Assembly (NCBI GenBank): GCA_024762915.1
Contig: JANTGL010000097.1
Location: forward strand, 1 to 8,891
Source: Bacteroidales bacterium
Lineage (GTDB): Bacteria > Bacteroidota > Bacteroidia > Bacteroidales > JAADGE01
Length of the DNA: 8,891 bases
Direction of reading: 5' to 3'
Shown here: positions 1 through 6,343 of the stretch, piece by piece
Numbering within the stretch: position 1 is the first letter of the stretch
How the letters are laid out: the number at the start of each line of letters is the position of its first letter
Notes under the pieces: generated by a model
Told to the model about the DNA's origin: nothing
Seen by the model: only the letters and a program-made list of their open reading frames with translations
The model's database searches: none
Made by a program: the position numbers and the translations under genes

Positions 1-1195
1 TATTTCCGTCAGAAGCAGGATATAAATTGATTCCGTTATTTTCAGTAGTTCCGTCAAAAATATTTTGAATATAAGCTGCTATATCATAGCGATATGTGCC
101 GTCAGTATATAGTTCACCGGCATAAGTTGATTGCGTAATATAATCCGGAATTAAAATAGACGAAGTCTCAGAAACATAGCCGGTTATCAAGGTTTTGTAT
201 ATGGCCGGAAAATCAGTCTCGTATGAGCTGTTTGCAGGAACCGAATTAACAATGAGTTCAGCACGGTTTATTACAATTTTTTCAGAATTCTGAAAGTCTT
301 TAAGATAAGGGAATTTTATTCTTGTAAATAAGCCCCCGCCGGATTGCATATAAGCCACCGAATCTTGCGGAAGAGATTCATCATCAAAGGTTCCCGTAAA
401 ATTTGCCGATGTATAATCATGTTCAAAAAGATTAAATCGAACATTGGAAATATTATTTGCGGATATTTTATAAGTATATAATTCGGAAGGATCGTCAGTT
501 TTATGAAAATAAATTGATACCAATAAAGAATCGTTAATGTCATATTTAATAACGGCACCGTTATCATCCTGAGATTCCGATTTTATATAAAGCCCTTTAA
601 AGAAATTTTTAAATGCTTGACCTGATGTATAATTGGATTCATCGGCATCCAGAAAAAAATCACCGAAAGAATTATTTAATTTGATATGCAAAGTTGTATC
701 TTCCGGAGAAGGTCTGCAGCCGACAGTGTCTCCGACTAATTCGCCCATATATTTATTCGGATCATCATTCCCGTAGTAATTAATAGAATTGTCTAAATCA
801 AGTCCTATTTTATACACTTCAATGGTTTGTTCTTTTGTGATGTCACCATAGGTATTATTGTCATCTTGGTTGTATGATAAAGTCAATATTACGGAATCAA
901 CAACGTCAGTATCTTTAAAATTAATGAATTGCGGATTAAAAAACTGGATGGCAAAACTTGCTTTTGAATAACCGAAAACGGGATCTTTATATTCTCCCAA
1001 AAGAAGTTCATTGACTCCGCTTGTTATTACCGAGTCCGTTGTTATAGTATGAACTTCTACGGAAACCGTATCCGTAATGTTAAGGTTTACTAGATCTTCG
1101 CCGGGTAGAATATTGTATCCGAGATCTGTCTCTCTTTGGCAAGAAAAAATCAGCATCAGTATGCTGATTAAAGGGATATAGATTTTATTTTTCAT
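1..1195 (-). CDS. DUF4270 family lipoprotein, 3' end outside the window
   Basis: An open frame of 398 codons with no stop runs from an ATG at 1195 to the left edge, so the C-terminus is missing. The protein starts with a short basic stretch (MKNK), a hydrophobic core (residues 5-17) and a lipobox ending at Cys19 (IFSC), a signal peptidase II lipoprotein signal. The mature protein begins CQRETDLGYNILPGEDLVN and contains LLGEYKDPVFGYSKA near residue 67, both typical of the Bacteroidota family DUF4270 as I remember it. The rest is rich in beta-type and Asp/Asn segments, as expected for a secreted protein. Its function is unknown. It probably sits in the outer membrane; residues +2 to +6 after the Cys (QRETD) resemble the surface-export signal of Bacteroidota lipoproteins, which is an inference. 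It lies 66 bases downstream of the GT5-like gene and is probably co-transcribed with it, as I see no consensus promoter in the gap. The family call is fairly firm; the role is not. Confidence 0.85.
   Translation of the reverse strand, partial: MKNKIYIPLISILMLIFSCQRETDLGYNILPGEDLVNLNITDTVSVEVHTITTDSVITSGVNELLLGEYKDPVFGYSKASFAIQFFNPQFINFKDTDVVDSVILTLSYNQDDNNTYGDITKEQTIEVYKIGLDLDNSINYYGNDDPNKYMGELVGDTVGCRPSPEDTTLHIKLNNSFGDFFLDADESNYTSGQAFKNFFKGLYIKSESQDDNGAVIKYDINDSLLVSIYFHKTDDPSELYTYKISANNISNVRFNLFEHDYTSANFTGTFDDESLPQDSVAYMQSGGGLFTRIKFPYLKDFQNSEKIVINRAELIVNSVPANSSYETDFPAIYKTLITGYVSETSSILIPDYITQSTYAGELYTDGTYRYDIAAYIQNIFDGTTENNGINLYPASDGN
1148..1169 (-). promoter_or_regulatory. Hairpin with T run inside signal-peptide codons of the DUF4270 gene
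   Basis: Two perfect 9-base arms (1148-1156 and 1161-1169) enclose a 4-base loop. Read on the gene strand, the stem falls in codons 9-16 and is followed directly by a run of T, giving six T in a row including the stem end. This is the shape of an intrinsic terminator or attenuator. Only three of the nine pairs are G-C, and the codons also encode the hydrophobic signal core, so chance is possible. Confidence 0.35.
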
Positions 1196-1261
1196 TCTTA
1201 AATATTTGTTTTCTGTTGTAACGATTATCTTTGAGAAAAGTTATACGAATAAGGGAAATAA

Positions 1262-2068
1262 TTATTTTAAAATTGAATTATAAAAGGAATTGTACTCTTT
1301 GATGTATTCATCTTCACCTTTATAGGGGAGTATTTCCTTTCCGGATTTTTTTGCATATTCAAGAAGTTCTTCATTTATTGTTTCATTGCCTAATATTACG
1401 GCGTCTGAATTATTGATAGCCGTTTTTTGTAAATTTATATAATTTACGGGTTTTAACAGATTCAAATCTGAAGATTTAATACCGTAATAATCCAGTTTCT
1501 TTTTAAATCCGGGATTTAATTCACCGGAAAATTCATCGTTGTAAAGTGAATAAATAATTTTTGCATTTTTAAAAAGAGGATCATTTTTGTATGATTTCTT
1601 AATAAAAACGGGTGATAATGCAGAGAACCAACCGTGGCAATGAATAATGTCAGGTGTCCATCTGAGTTTTTTTGTTGTTTCGATAGCACCGCGATTAAAA
1701 AATATCATTCGTTCATCATTATCTTCAAAAAAATTACCGTCTTCGTCTTCAAAAATAAATTTACGTTTAAAATATTCTTCATTATCAATAAAATACACTT
1801 GCATTCTGGCTTGTTGAATAGAAGTAACTTTTATAATTAATGAATGGTCCGTATCATTAATAATTAAATTCATTCCGGATAAACGAATAACTTCATGCAG
1901 TTGATTTCTTCTTTCATTGATGGTCCCGAAACGCGGCATAAACACTCTGACTTCTTTCCCGCTTTCCTGAATCCCTTGCGGGAGGTGTCGGCATATTAAA
2001 GACATTTCGGTTTCCGGTAAAAACGGTGTAATTTCTTGAGATATATAAAGGATTTTCTTATTTTCCAT
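1262..2068 (-). CDS. Glycogen/starch synthase-like protein, GT5 N-terminal domain only
   Basis: A 268-residue protein matching only the N-terminal Rossmann half of GT5 glycogen synthases (full enzymes are about 480 residues, GT-B fold). Visible landmarks are the first strand KILYISQEITPF (5-16), VRVFMPRFG (40-48), the segment DNEEYFKRKFIF...DNDERMIFFNRGAIE (95-130), and DIIHCHGWFSALSP (140-153), which corresponds to the HxHDW region. The K-x-G-G-L motif that binds ADP-glucose, expected right after TPF, is replaced by LPETEMS, and the C-terminal half with the catalytic Glu is absent. It is therefore unlikely to make glycogen, although such short proteins are commonly annotated as glycogen synthase in Bacteroidota. 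The ATG at 2068 is chosen because an in-frame upstream ATG at 2107 lies on the wrong side of the promoter -7 box, and because MENKKILYIS is the normal family start. The gene is divergent from panC and upstream of the DUF4270 gene. Family call is firm; function unknown. Confidence 0.85.
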   Translation of the reverse strand: MENKKILYISQEITPFLPETEMSLICRHLPQGIQESGKEVRVFMPRFGTINERRNQLHEVIRLSGMNLIINDTDHSLIIKVTSIQQARMQVYFIDNEEYFKRKFIFEDEDGNFFEDNDERMIFFNRGAIETTKKLRWTPDIIHCHGWFSALSPVFIKKSYKNDPLFKNAKIIYSLYNDEFSGELNPGFKKKLDYYGIKSSDLNLLKPVNYINLQKTAINNSDAVILGNETINEELLEYAKKSGKEILPYKGEDEYIKEYNSFYNSILK

Positions 2069-2096
2069 AAAAAATACAGATTTTTCAACAATTTTG

Positions 2097-2127
2097 CAAA
2101 TATACAACTTTTCCTTCTTTTTATCAA
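2097..2127 (-). promoter_or_regulatory. Bacteroidota-type promoter for the GT5-like/DUF4270 pair
   Basis: On the minus strand, TTG (2125-2127) is followed by exactly 20 bases and then TATATTTG (2097-2104). This fits the Bacteroidota primary sigma consensus of a -33 TTG/TTTG element and a -7 TAnnTTTG element. Transcription should begin near 2090, leaving a leader of about 20 bases before the ATG at 2068. This also rules out a start at 2107. Confidence 0.75.
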
Positions 2128-2146
2128 GAATTGTATTAAAACATCA

Positions 2147-2154
2147 TATTTTTG
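2147..2154 (+). promoter_or_regulatory. Probable -7 promoter element of panC
   Basis: TATTTTTG matches TAnnTTTG and lies 32 bases before the panC ATG, so a start near 2160 would give a leader of about 25 bases. No good TTG lies 19-21 bases upstream, so the -33 element is weak or missing. The element is back to back with the divergent promoter at 2097-2127. Confidence 0.5.
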
Positions 2155-2186
2155 TATTATAATTGTGGATTATTCCGGAACTTATT

Positions 2187-3032
2187 ATGATAATTGCACG
2201 CACAAAAAAGGAGTTAAACAGATATTTAAAACTTGTCAGAAAAGCAAATAAAACTATTGGTTTTGTACCGACAATGGGTGCTCTGCACAAAGGACATCTT
2301 TCATTGATAAAATGTTCTGATAATGAAAATAACTTTACACTTGTCAGTATTTTTGTTAATCCCACCCAATTTAATAATCCGGATGATTTAAAAAAATATC
2401 CCGGAAACGAAACTGAAGATTTAGATCTTTTATTGCGTGAATCATGCGATATCGTTTTTATTCCAGATGTTGATGAAATGTATCCCGAAGATGATAAGAG
2501 GATATTTGATTTCGACGGTATTGATAAAGTGATGGAAGGAAAATTCAGAAAAGGACATTTTAACGGAGTCGCTCAAATTGTTTCCAAATTATTTGAAATT
2601 GTTCGTCCGAATAAAGCATATTTCGGGAGAAAAGATTTTCAACAAGTTGCAATAATTAACTATCTAAATAAGACCTATTTACCTGATTTAGGAATTGATA
2701 TTATTTCTTGCGACATTATCAGAGAAGGTGACGGTTTGGCAATGAGTTCAAGAAATCGCTTGTTGAGTGTTTCCGAACGTAAATCTGCCGGTTTAATTTC
2801 GAAAATATTAACAAAATACGGACGCAAGTTTTCTGGATATTCAGTTGAAGAATTAAGGAACCGGATTGCGGAAGAAATTAATCTTGATAAAAACCTTGAA
2901 GTGGAATATATTGATATTGTTGATGATGAAAGTTTGCAAACCGTATCTGAAATTATTCCGGGTAAGACAACGATTTGTGCGGCTGTTTATGACGGGAATG
3001 TCCGATTGATTGATAATATTGCAATAACATAA
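2187..3032 (+). CDS. panC: Pantothenate synthetase (pantoate--beta-alanine ligase)
   Basis: A cytoplasmic enzyme that joins pantoate and beta-alanine using ATP, forming pantothenate, the precursor of CoA and of the acyl-carrier-protein prosthetic group. The 281 residues match the usual family length. Visible motifs are PTMGALHKGH (28-37, the HxGH nucleotidyl-transfer motif with H34 and H37), FVNPTQF (56-62), the region RKGHFNGVAQIVSKLF (121-136), YFGRKDFQQ (145-153) and MSSRN (186-190, a KMSKS-like loop). The ATG at 2187 gives the family-like start MIIARTKKEL; the frame can be extended to a TTG at 2163, but that adds eight residues not seen in the family. Its stop TAA shares its last base with the next ATG, indicating translational coupling to the HD gene. 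panD, often beside panC in Bacteroidota, is not here. No function-breaking change is visible. Confidence 0.97.
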   Translation: MIIARTKKELNRYLKLVRKANKTIGFVPTMGALHKGHLSLIKCSDNENNFTLVSIFVNPTQFNNPDDLKKYPGNETEDLDLLLRESCDIVFIPDVDEMYPEDDKRIFDFDGIDKVMEGKFRKGHFNGVAQIVSKLFEIVRPNKAYFGRKDFQQVAIINYLNKTYLPDLGIDIISCDIIREGDGLAMSSRNRLLSVSERKSAGLISKILTKYGRKFSGYSVEELRNRIAEEINLDKNLEVEYIDIVDDESLQTVSEIIPGKTTICAAVYDGNVRLIDNIAIT

Positions 3033-4285
3033 TGGCAAAATCATTTTACAATAAATTAAAAATCATTAATGATCCGGTTTACGGATTTATTAATGTTCCT
3101 TCCGAATTGCATTTTGATTTATTGCAACATCCTTATTTACAGCGATTAAGGAGAATTAAACAATTGGGTTTATCCCATTATGTTTATCCCGGGGCAACAC
3201 ATACGCGCTTCGAGCATGTGTTGGGTGCAATGCATTTATTGAATTCTGCAATTACGGAATTACGAAAAAAAGGACATCAAATTAATGAAGAAGAACGCTT
3301 GGCTGCTTTAACGGCAATTTTACTTCATGATTTAGGCCACGGACCTTATTCTCATACCCTTGAAGGTATTTTATTGGAGAATGTAAATCATGAAGAAATG
3401 TCTGTGTTGCTGATGGAAAAGATTAACGAAGAATTTGGCGGCAGAATAAGTTTAGCAATTGATATTTTTAAGAATAATTATTCGAAAAAGTTTTTACACA
3501 AACTCGTATCCAGTCAGCTTGATACCGACAGACTTGATTATTTAAAACGTGACAGTTTTTATTCCGGTGTTACGGAAGGAGGAATCGGTACCGACAGAAT
3601 AATTAAAATGCTGAATGTTGCGGATGATGAGCTTGTTATAGAAGAAAAGGGAATTTATTCTGCCGAACAATTTTTGGTTGCTCGTAGGATAATGTATTGG
3701 CAAGTTTATCTTCATAAAACAGTTATTGCAGCCGAAGAAATGCTTAAAAGAGCCATTAAAAGAGCCAATGAGGAGGCACATAAAAACGGTGTTTTTGCGA
3801 CACCTGCATTGGGGTATTTTTTTGATCATAATTTGAAAGGTATTGAAGAAGTAAACTCAGGACCTTTGTACCCATATACTATGGAGGCATACACAAAATT
3901 AGACGATACTGATATTATTGTTTCTTTAAAAGAATGGTCCAATCATTCGGACATCGTTTTATCCGAAATAAGCAAACGACTTATTAACAGGAATCTGTTT
4001 CATGTTGATATAAGCAATAAGCCTTTTGATGAAAAAAAGATTTCGAACTTAAAAGAAAAAGTTGTCAGTAAATATAAGATTAGCGGAGATGATGCCGATT
4101 ATTTTGTGTTTTCTGACCGAATTAAAAATAAAGCATACAGCATCGGAAAAGATAATCAAATTACGGTTTTGTTCAAAAACGGTAAAACGGCTGATATTGC
4201 AGAGGCATCTGATTTGTCGAATATTATTGCTTTATCCGAAACCGTGGAAAAATATTATTTATGTTACCCTAAAGATGTTGTATAA
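3032..4285 (+). CDS. HD-domain phosphohydrolase, SAMHD1/dGTPase-like
   Basis: A 417-residue cytoplasmic protein with an N-terminal HD domain. The metal-binding set is complete and can be aligned with human SAMHD1: HTRFEH (57-62; H62 as H167, R59 as R164), HDLGHGPYSH (99-108; H99/D100 as H206/D207, H103 as H210) and QLDTDRLDYLKRD (162-174; D166 as D311). Known members hydrolyse dNTPs to nucleoside and triphosphate, so a dNTP triphosphohydrolase activity is likely here but not proven; other phosphoesters are possible. The C-terminal third has no motif I recognise. It overlaps panC by one base (TAATG) and is followed 78 bases later by lpxD. A gene of this type directly upstream of lpxD is a recurrent Bacteroidota arrangement as I recall it, but the reason for the link to lipid A is unknown. 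Confidence 0.88.
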   Translation: MAKSFYNKLKIINDPVYGFINVPSELHFDLLQHPYLQRLRRIKQLGLSHYVYPGATHTRFEHVLGAMHLLNSAITELRKKGHQINEEERLAALTAILLHDLGHGPYSHTLEGILLENVNHEEMSVLLMEKINEEFGGRISLAIDIFKNNYSKKFLHKLVSSQLDTDRLDYLKRDSFYSGVTEGGIGTDRIIKMLNVADDELVIEEKGIYSAEQFLVARRIMYWQVYLHKTVIAAEEMLKRAIKRANEEAHKNGVFATPALGYFFDHNLKGIEEVNSGPLYPYTMEAYTKLDDTDIIVSLKEWSNHSDIVLSEISKRLINRNLFHVDISNKPFDEKKISNLKEKVVSKYKISGDDADYFVFSDRIKNKAYSIGKDNQITVLFKNGKTADIAEASDLSNIIALSETVEKYYLCYPKDVV

Positions 4286-4342
4286 AAATCTTCAGTTTTG
4301 AAAAAAAGATGTTTTTAAATCTTAATAATTGTTAAAAAGTAT

Positions 4343-4350
4343 TAAATTTG
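4343..4350 (+). promoter_or_regulatory. Possible -7 promoter element just ahead of lpxD
   Basis: TAAATTTG fits TAnnTTTG exactly. Its end is only 13 bases before the lpxD ATG, so a transcript from it would have a leader under about 10 bases. No TTG lies at the right distance upstream; the nearest (4329-4331) is only 11 bases away. It may give the lpx genes expression separate from panC and the HD gene. Confidence 0.4.
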
Positions 4351-4363
4351 CCGAAAAATAATA

Positions 4364-5368
4364 ATGGAGTTTTCTGCTCAACAAATAGCCGAACTGTTAC
4401 AAGGTGAGATAATCGGGGATTCTGAGATTAAAGTTAATACGATAAGTAAAATCGAAGAAGGTACTGTCGGTTCTTTATCATTTCTTGCTAATCCTAAATA
4501 TACGAAATACATTTATGATACAAAAGCATCTGTTGTTCTTGTAAATCATGATTTTATTGCCGAAAAAGAGATTTCTGCGACTTTGATTAAAGTTGAAGAT
4601 GCATATAAAGCATTTGCTTCATTACTTGAAATTTATCAACAATATAAAGAGAATAAAATCGGTATTGCCGAATCTTCAGTTATCGAAAAAACAGCAAGTT
4701 TGGGTGAGAATTTGTATATCGGAGCAAACGTTTATATCGGGAATCATACAAAAATCGGAGATGATTGTAAAATTTATCCGAATACCTATATCGGTGATAA
4801 TGTTTCAATCGGTGAAGGAACAATAATATTTTCCGGTGTAAATATTTATTCGGAAAGTGTTTTAGGGAAAGAATGTACGATGCATGCCGGCGTAGTTATA
4901 GGGAGTGACGGTTTCGGGTTTGCACCTCAAAATCAGGCAGAATTTAAAAAAGTGCCGCAAATCGGGAATGTGATTATTGAAGACCATGTTGAAATAGGAG
5001 CAAATGCTTCTGTTGACAGGGCTACAATGGGGTCAACAATTATCAGAAGAGGGGTAAAATTGGATAATTTAGTTCAGATTGCACATAATGTTGAAATTGG
5101 TGAGAATACTGTTATTGCTGCATTAAGCGGTGTTTCGGGCTCAACCAAAATCGGTAAAAATTGCATGATCGGAGGTCAAGTGGGTTTTGCAGGTCATTTA
5201 ACAATTTCGGATAATGTAAAAATCGGTGCTCAATCGGGCGTACATAAAAATTTACCTGAAGGGGCTGTTGTTCAAGGATCTCCGGTTGTAGGATATCGTG
5301 AATGGTACCGCATTGCTTCCGTATTACAAAAATTACCGGAAATATATCGTAAAATTCAAAAATTATAA
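4364..5368 (+). CDS. lpxD: UDP-3-O-(3-hydroxyacyl)glucosamine N-acyltransferase
   Basis: Third step of lipid A synthesis: transfers a 3-hydroxyacyl chain from acyl carrier protein to the 2-amino group of UDP-3-O-acylglucosamine in the cytoplasm. The 334 residues have the family layout: a uridine-binding N-terminal domain (about 1-100, with SLSFLANPKYTKY at 38-50), then a left-handed beta-helix of hexapeptide repeats (I/V-G-x-x-x-x) from about 105 to 300, and a C-terminal helix used in trimer packing. The catalytic His is H241 in LVQIAHNVEIG, aligned with E. coli H239; the second conserved His is H278 in FAGHLTI (E. coli H276). The conserved GSDGFGFAP loop is at 180-188. The ATG at 4364 gives the usual start MEFSAQQIAELL. 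lpxC follows after 15 bases, so the two are very likely co-transcribed. Confidence 0.97.
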   Translation: MEFSAQQIAELLQGEIIGDSEIKVNTISKIEEGTVGSLSFLANPKYTKYIYDTKASVVLVNHDFIAEKEISATLIKVEDAYKAFASLLEIYQQYKENKIGIAESSVIEKTASLGENLYIGANVYIGNHTKIGDDCKIYPNTYIGDNVSIGEGTIIFSGVNIYSESVLGKECTMHAGVVIGSDGFGFAPQNQAEFKKVPQIGNVIIEDHVEIGANASVDRATMGSTIIRRGVKLDNLVQIAHNVEIGENTVIAALSGVSGSTKIGKNCMIGGQVGFAGHLTISDNVKIGAQSGVHKNLPEGAVVQGSPVVGYREWYRIASVLQKLPEIYRKIQKL

Positions 5369-5383
5369 TTTAACAAAGAGTAA

Positions 5384-6304
5384 ATGTCTGATAAACAAAA
5401 AACAATATTAAATGAAGTTACTCTGAAAGGGACGGGTTTACATACCGGAAAAAAGGTTGTTATTACATTTAAACCCGGTAATGAAAATACGGGATATATA
5501 TTCAGGCGTGTTGATTTAGAAGGAAAACCCGAAATAAAAGCATTGGCCGAAAATGTAGTTGAAACGTCACGAAGTACCGTATTATTTCAAAATAATGCAA
5601 CGGTTGCAACGGTGGAGCATGTCATGTCTGCCGTATTCGGTTTGGGAATTGATAATTTAATTATTGAAATTGACGGACCTGAAACACCGATTTTGGACGG
5701 AAGCTCAAAACTTTATGTGGAGTCACTTTTAAAAGCCGAAATTATTGACCAAAATGCCGAAAGAAATTATTTTCATATAAAGGAAGAAATCAAGTTTGAA
5801 CATAACGGAATCGGAACATGCATTGCTGCATATCCTTCGGATGAATTGAGTTTTGAAGTTGAAATTGATTATCATTCAACGGTATTGGGGAAACAAAAAG
5901 CAACCTTAAATAATTTAGACGACTATTCTAAAGAAATAGCACCGTGCAAAACATTTGTATTCTTGAAAGAACTCGAAATTTTATTAAATAATAACCAGAT
6001 TAAAGGCGGTGATTTATCAAATGCATTGGTAATCGTTGAAAAAGAATTTACACAAAAAGAATTTGACAGAATCGCTGATTTATTTAACAAGAAACATCAA
6101 AAATATCACGGAAGAGGTGTTTTGAATGAAGAACATATGACTTTTGAAAATGAACCTGCCAGGCATAAATTATTAGACTTAACAGGTGATTTGGCATTAG
6201 CCGGAATGCGAATTAAAGGAAAAATTAAAGCAATTAAACCCGGTCATTTTGCAAATACGGAATTTGTGAAAATGTTAAGGAAACAAATATTGGATATAAA
6301 ATAA
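5384..6304 (+). CDS. lpxC: UDP-3-O-acyl-N-acetylglucosamine deacetylase, without FabZ domain
   Basis: The committed step of lipid A synthesis: zinc-dependent removal of the acetyl group from UDP-3-O-acyl-GlcNAc. All active-site landmarks are present: TVEHVMSA with E78 and zinc ligand H79; H261 and D265 in PARHKLLDLTGD (E. coli H238 and D242), with K262 as K239; and H288 in PGHFAN (E. coli H265). T190 in CKTFVF aligns with E. coli T191. In most Bacteroidota this protein is about 460 residues, with a C-terminal FabZ dehydratase domain. Here it stops at residue 306, close to the 305 residues of the stand-alone E. coli enzyme, and the 39 bases before lpxA cannot encode FabZ. The enzyme itself looks complete. 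The start ATG at 5384 gives MSDKQKTILNEVTLKG, with a weak purine run (AAAGAG) upstream. It is placed between lpxD and lpxA. Confidence 0.97.
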   Translation: MSDKQKTILNEVTLKGTGLHTGKKVVITFKPGNENTGYIFRRVDLEGKPEIKALAENVVETSRSTVLFQNNATVATVEHVMSAVFGLGIDNLIIEIDGPETPILDGSSKLYVESLLKAEIIDQNAERNYFHIKEEIKFEHNGIGTCIAAYPSDELSFEVEIDYHSTVLGKQKATLNNLDDYSKEIAPCKTFVFLKELEILLNNNQIKGGDLSNALVIVEKEFTQKEFDRIADLFNKKHQKYHGRGVLNEEHMTFENEPARHKLLDLTGDLALAGMRIKGKIKAIKPGHFANTEFVKMLRKQILDIK

Positions 6305-6336
6305 TATCTTTTTTATATCGTTCATTATAAGATATT
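6303..6336 (+). repeat. Inverted repeat over the lpxC stop and the lpxC-lpxA gap
   Basis: Two perfect 8-base arms (6303-6310, AATATCTT, and 6329-6336, AAGATATT) enclose an 18-base loop and are followed by TTT. The left arm overlaps the lpxC stop codon and the right arm ends 7 bases before the lpxA ATG. The stem has a single G-C pair, so it is a poor terminator; it could modulate lpxA translation or mRNA decay. It could also be chance in A/T-rich sequence. Confidence 0.3.
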
Positions 6337-6343
6337 TTTGTTT

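Noticed and set aside
316..567. Minus-strand 83-residue open frame
   Set aside because: It lies in another frame inside the DUF4270 gene, which is open for 398 codons with a lipoprotein signal; the short product has no family features.
2069..2107. Longer GT5-like protein starting at ATG 2107
   Set aside because: The start would lie upstream of and across the -7 promoter box at 2097-2104, so it would not be in the transcript.
2163..2186. Longer panC starting at TTG 2163
   Set aside because: It would add eight residues (MWIIPELI) absent from the family; the ATG at 2187 gives the standard N-terminus.
4284..4316. Terminator after the HD gene
   Set aside because: The arms pair only with a bulge and contain one G-C pair; in such A/T-rich sequence this is weak evidence for a terminator.
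6333..6340. TATTTTTG as a separate lpxA promoter
   Set aside because: It matches TAnnTTTG, but transcription would start at or inside the lpxA start codon and there is no TTG about 20 bases upstream.
6338..6343. lpxA start at TTG 6338
   Set aside because: Adds only Met-Phe before the canonical MISPLA start at ATG 6344.
6305..6343. Frameshifted FabZ remnant after lpxC
   Set aside because: Only 39 bases lie between lpxC and lpxA and no frame shows the FabZ start pattern or its HRPPFLL-type motif.
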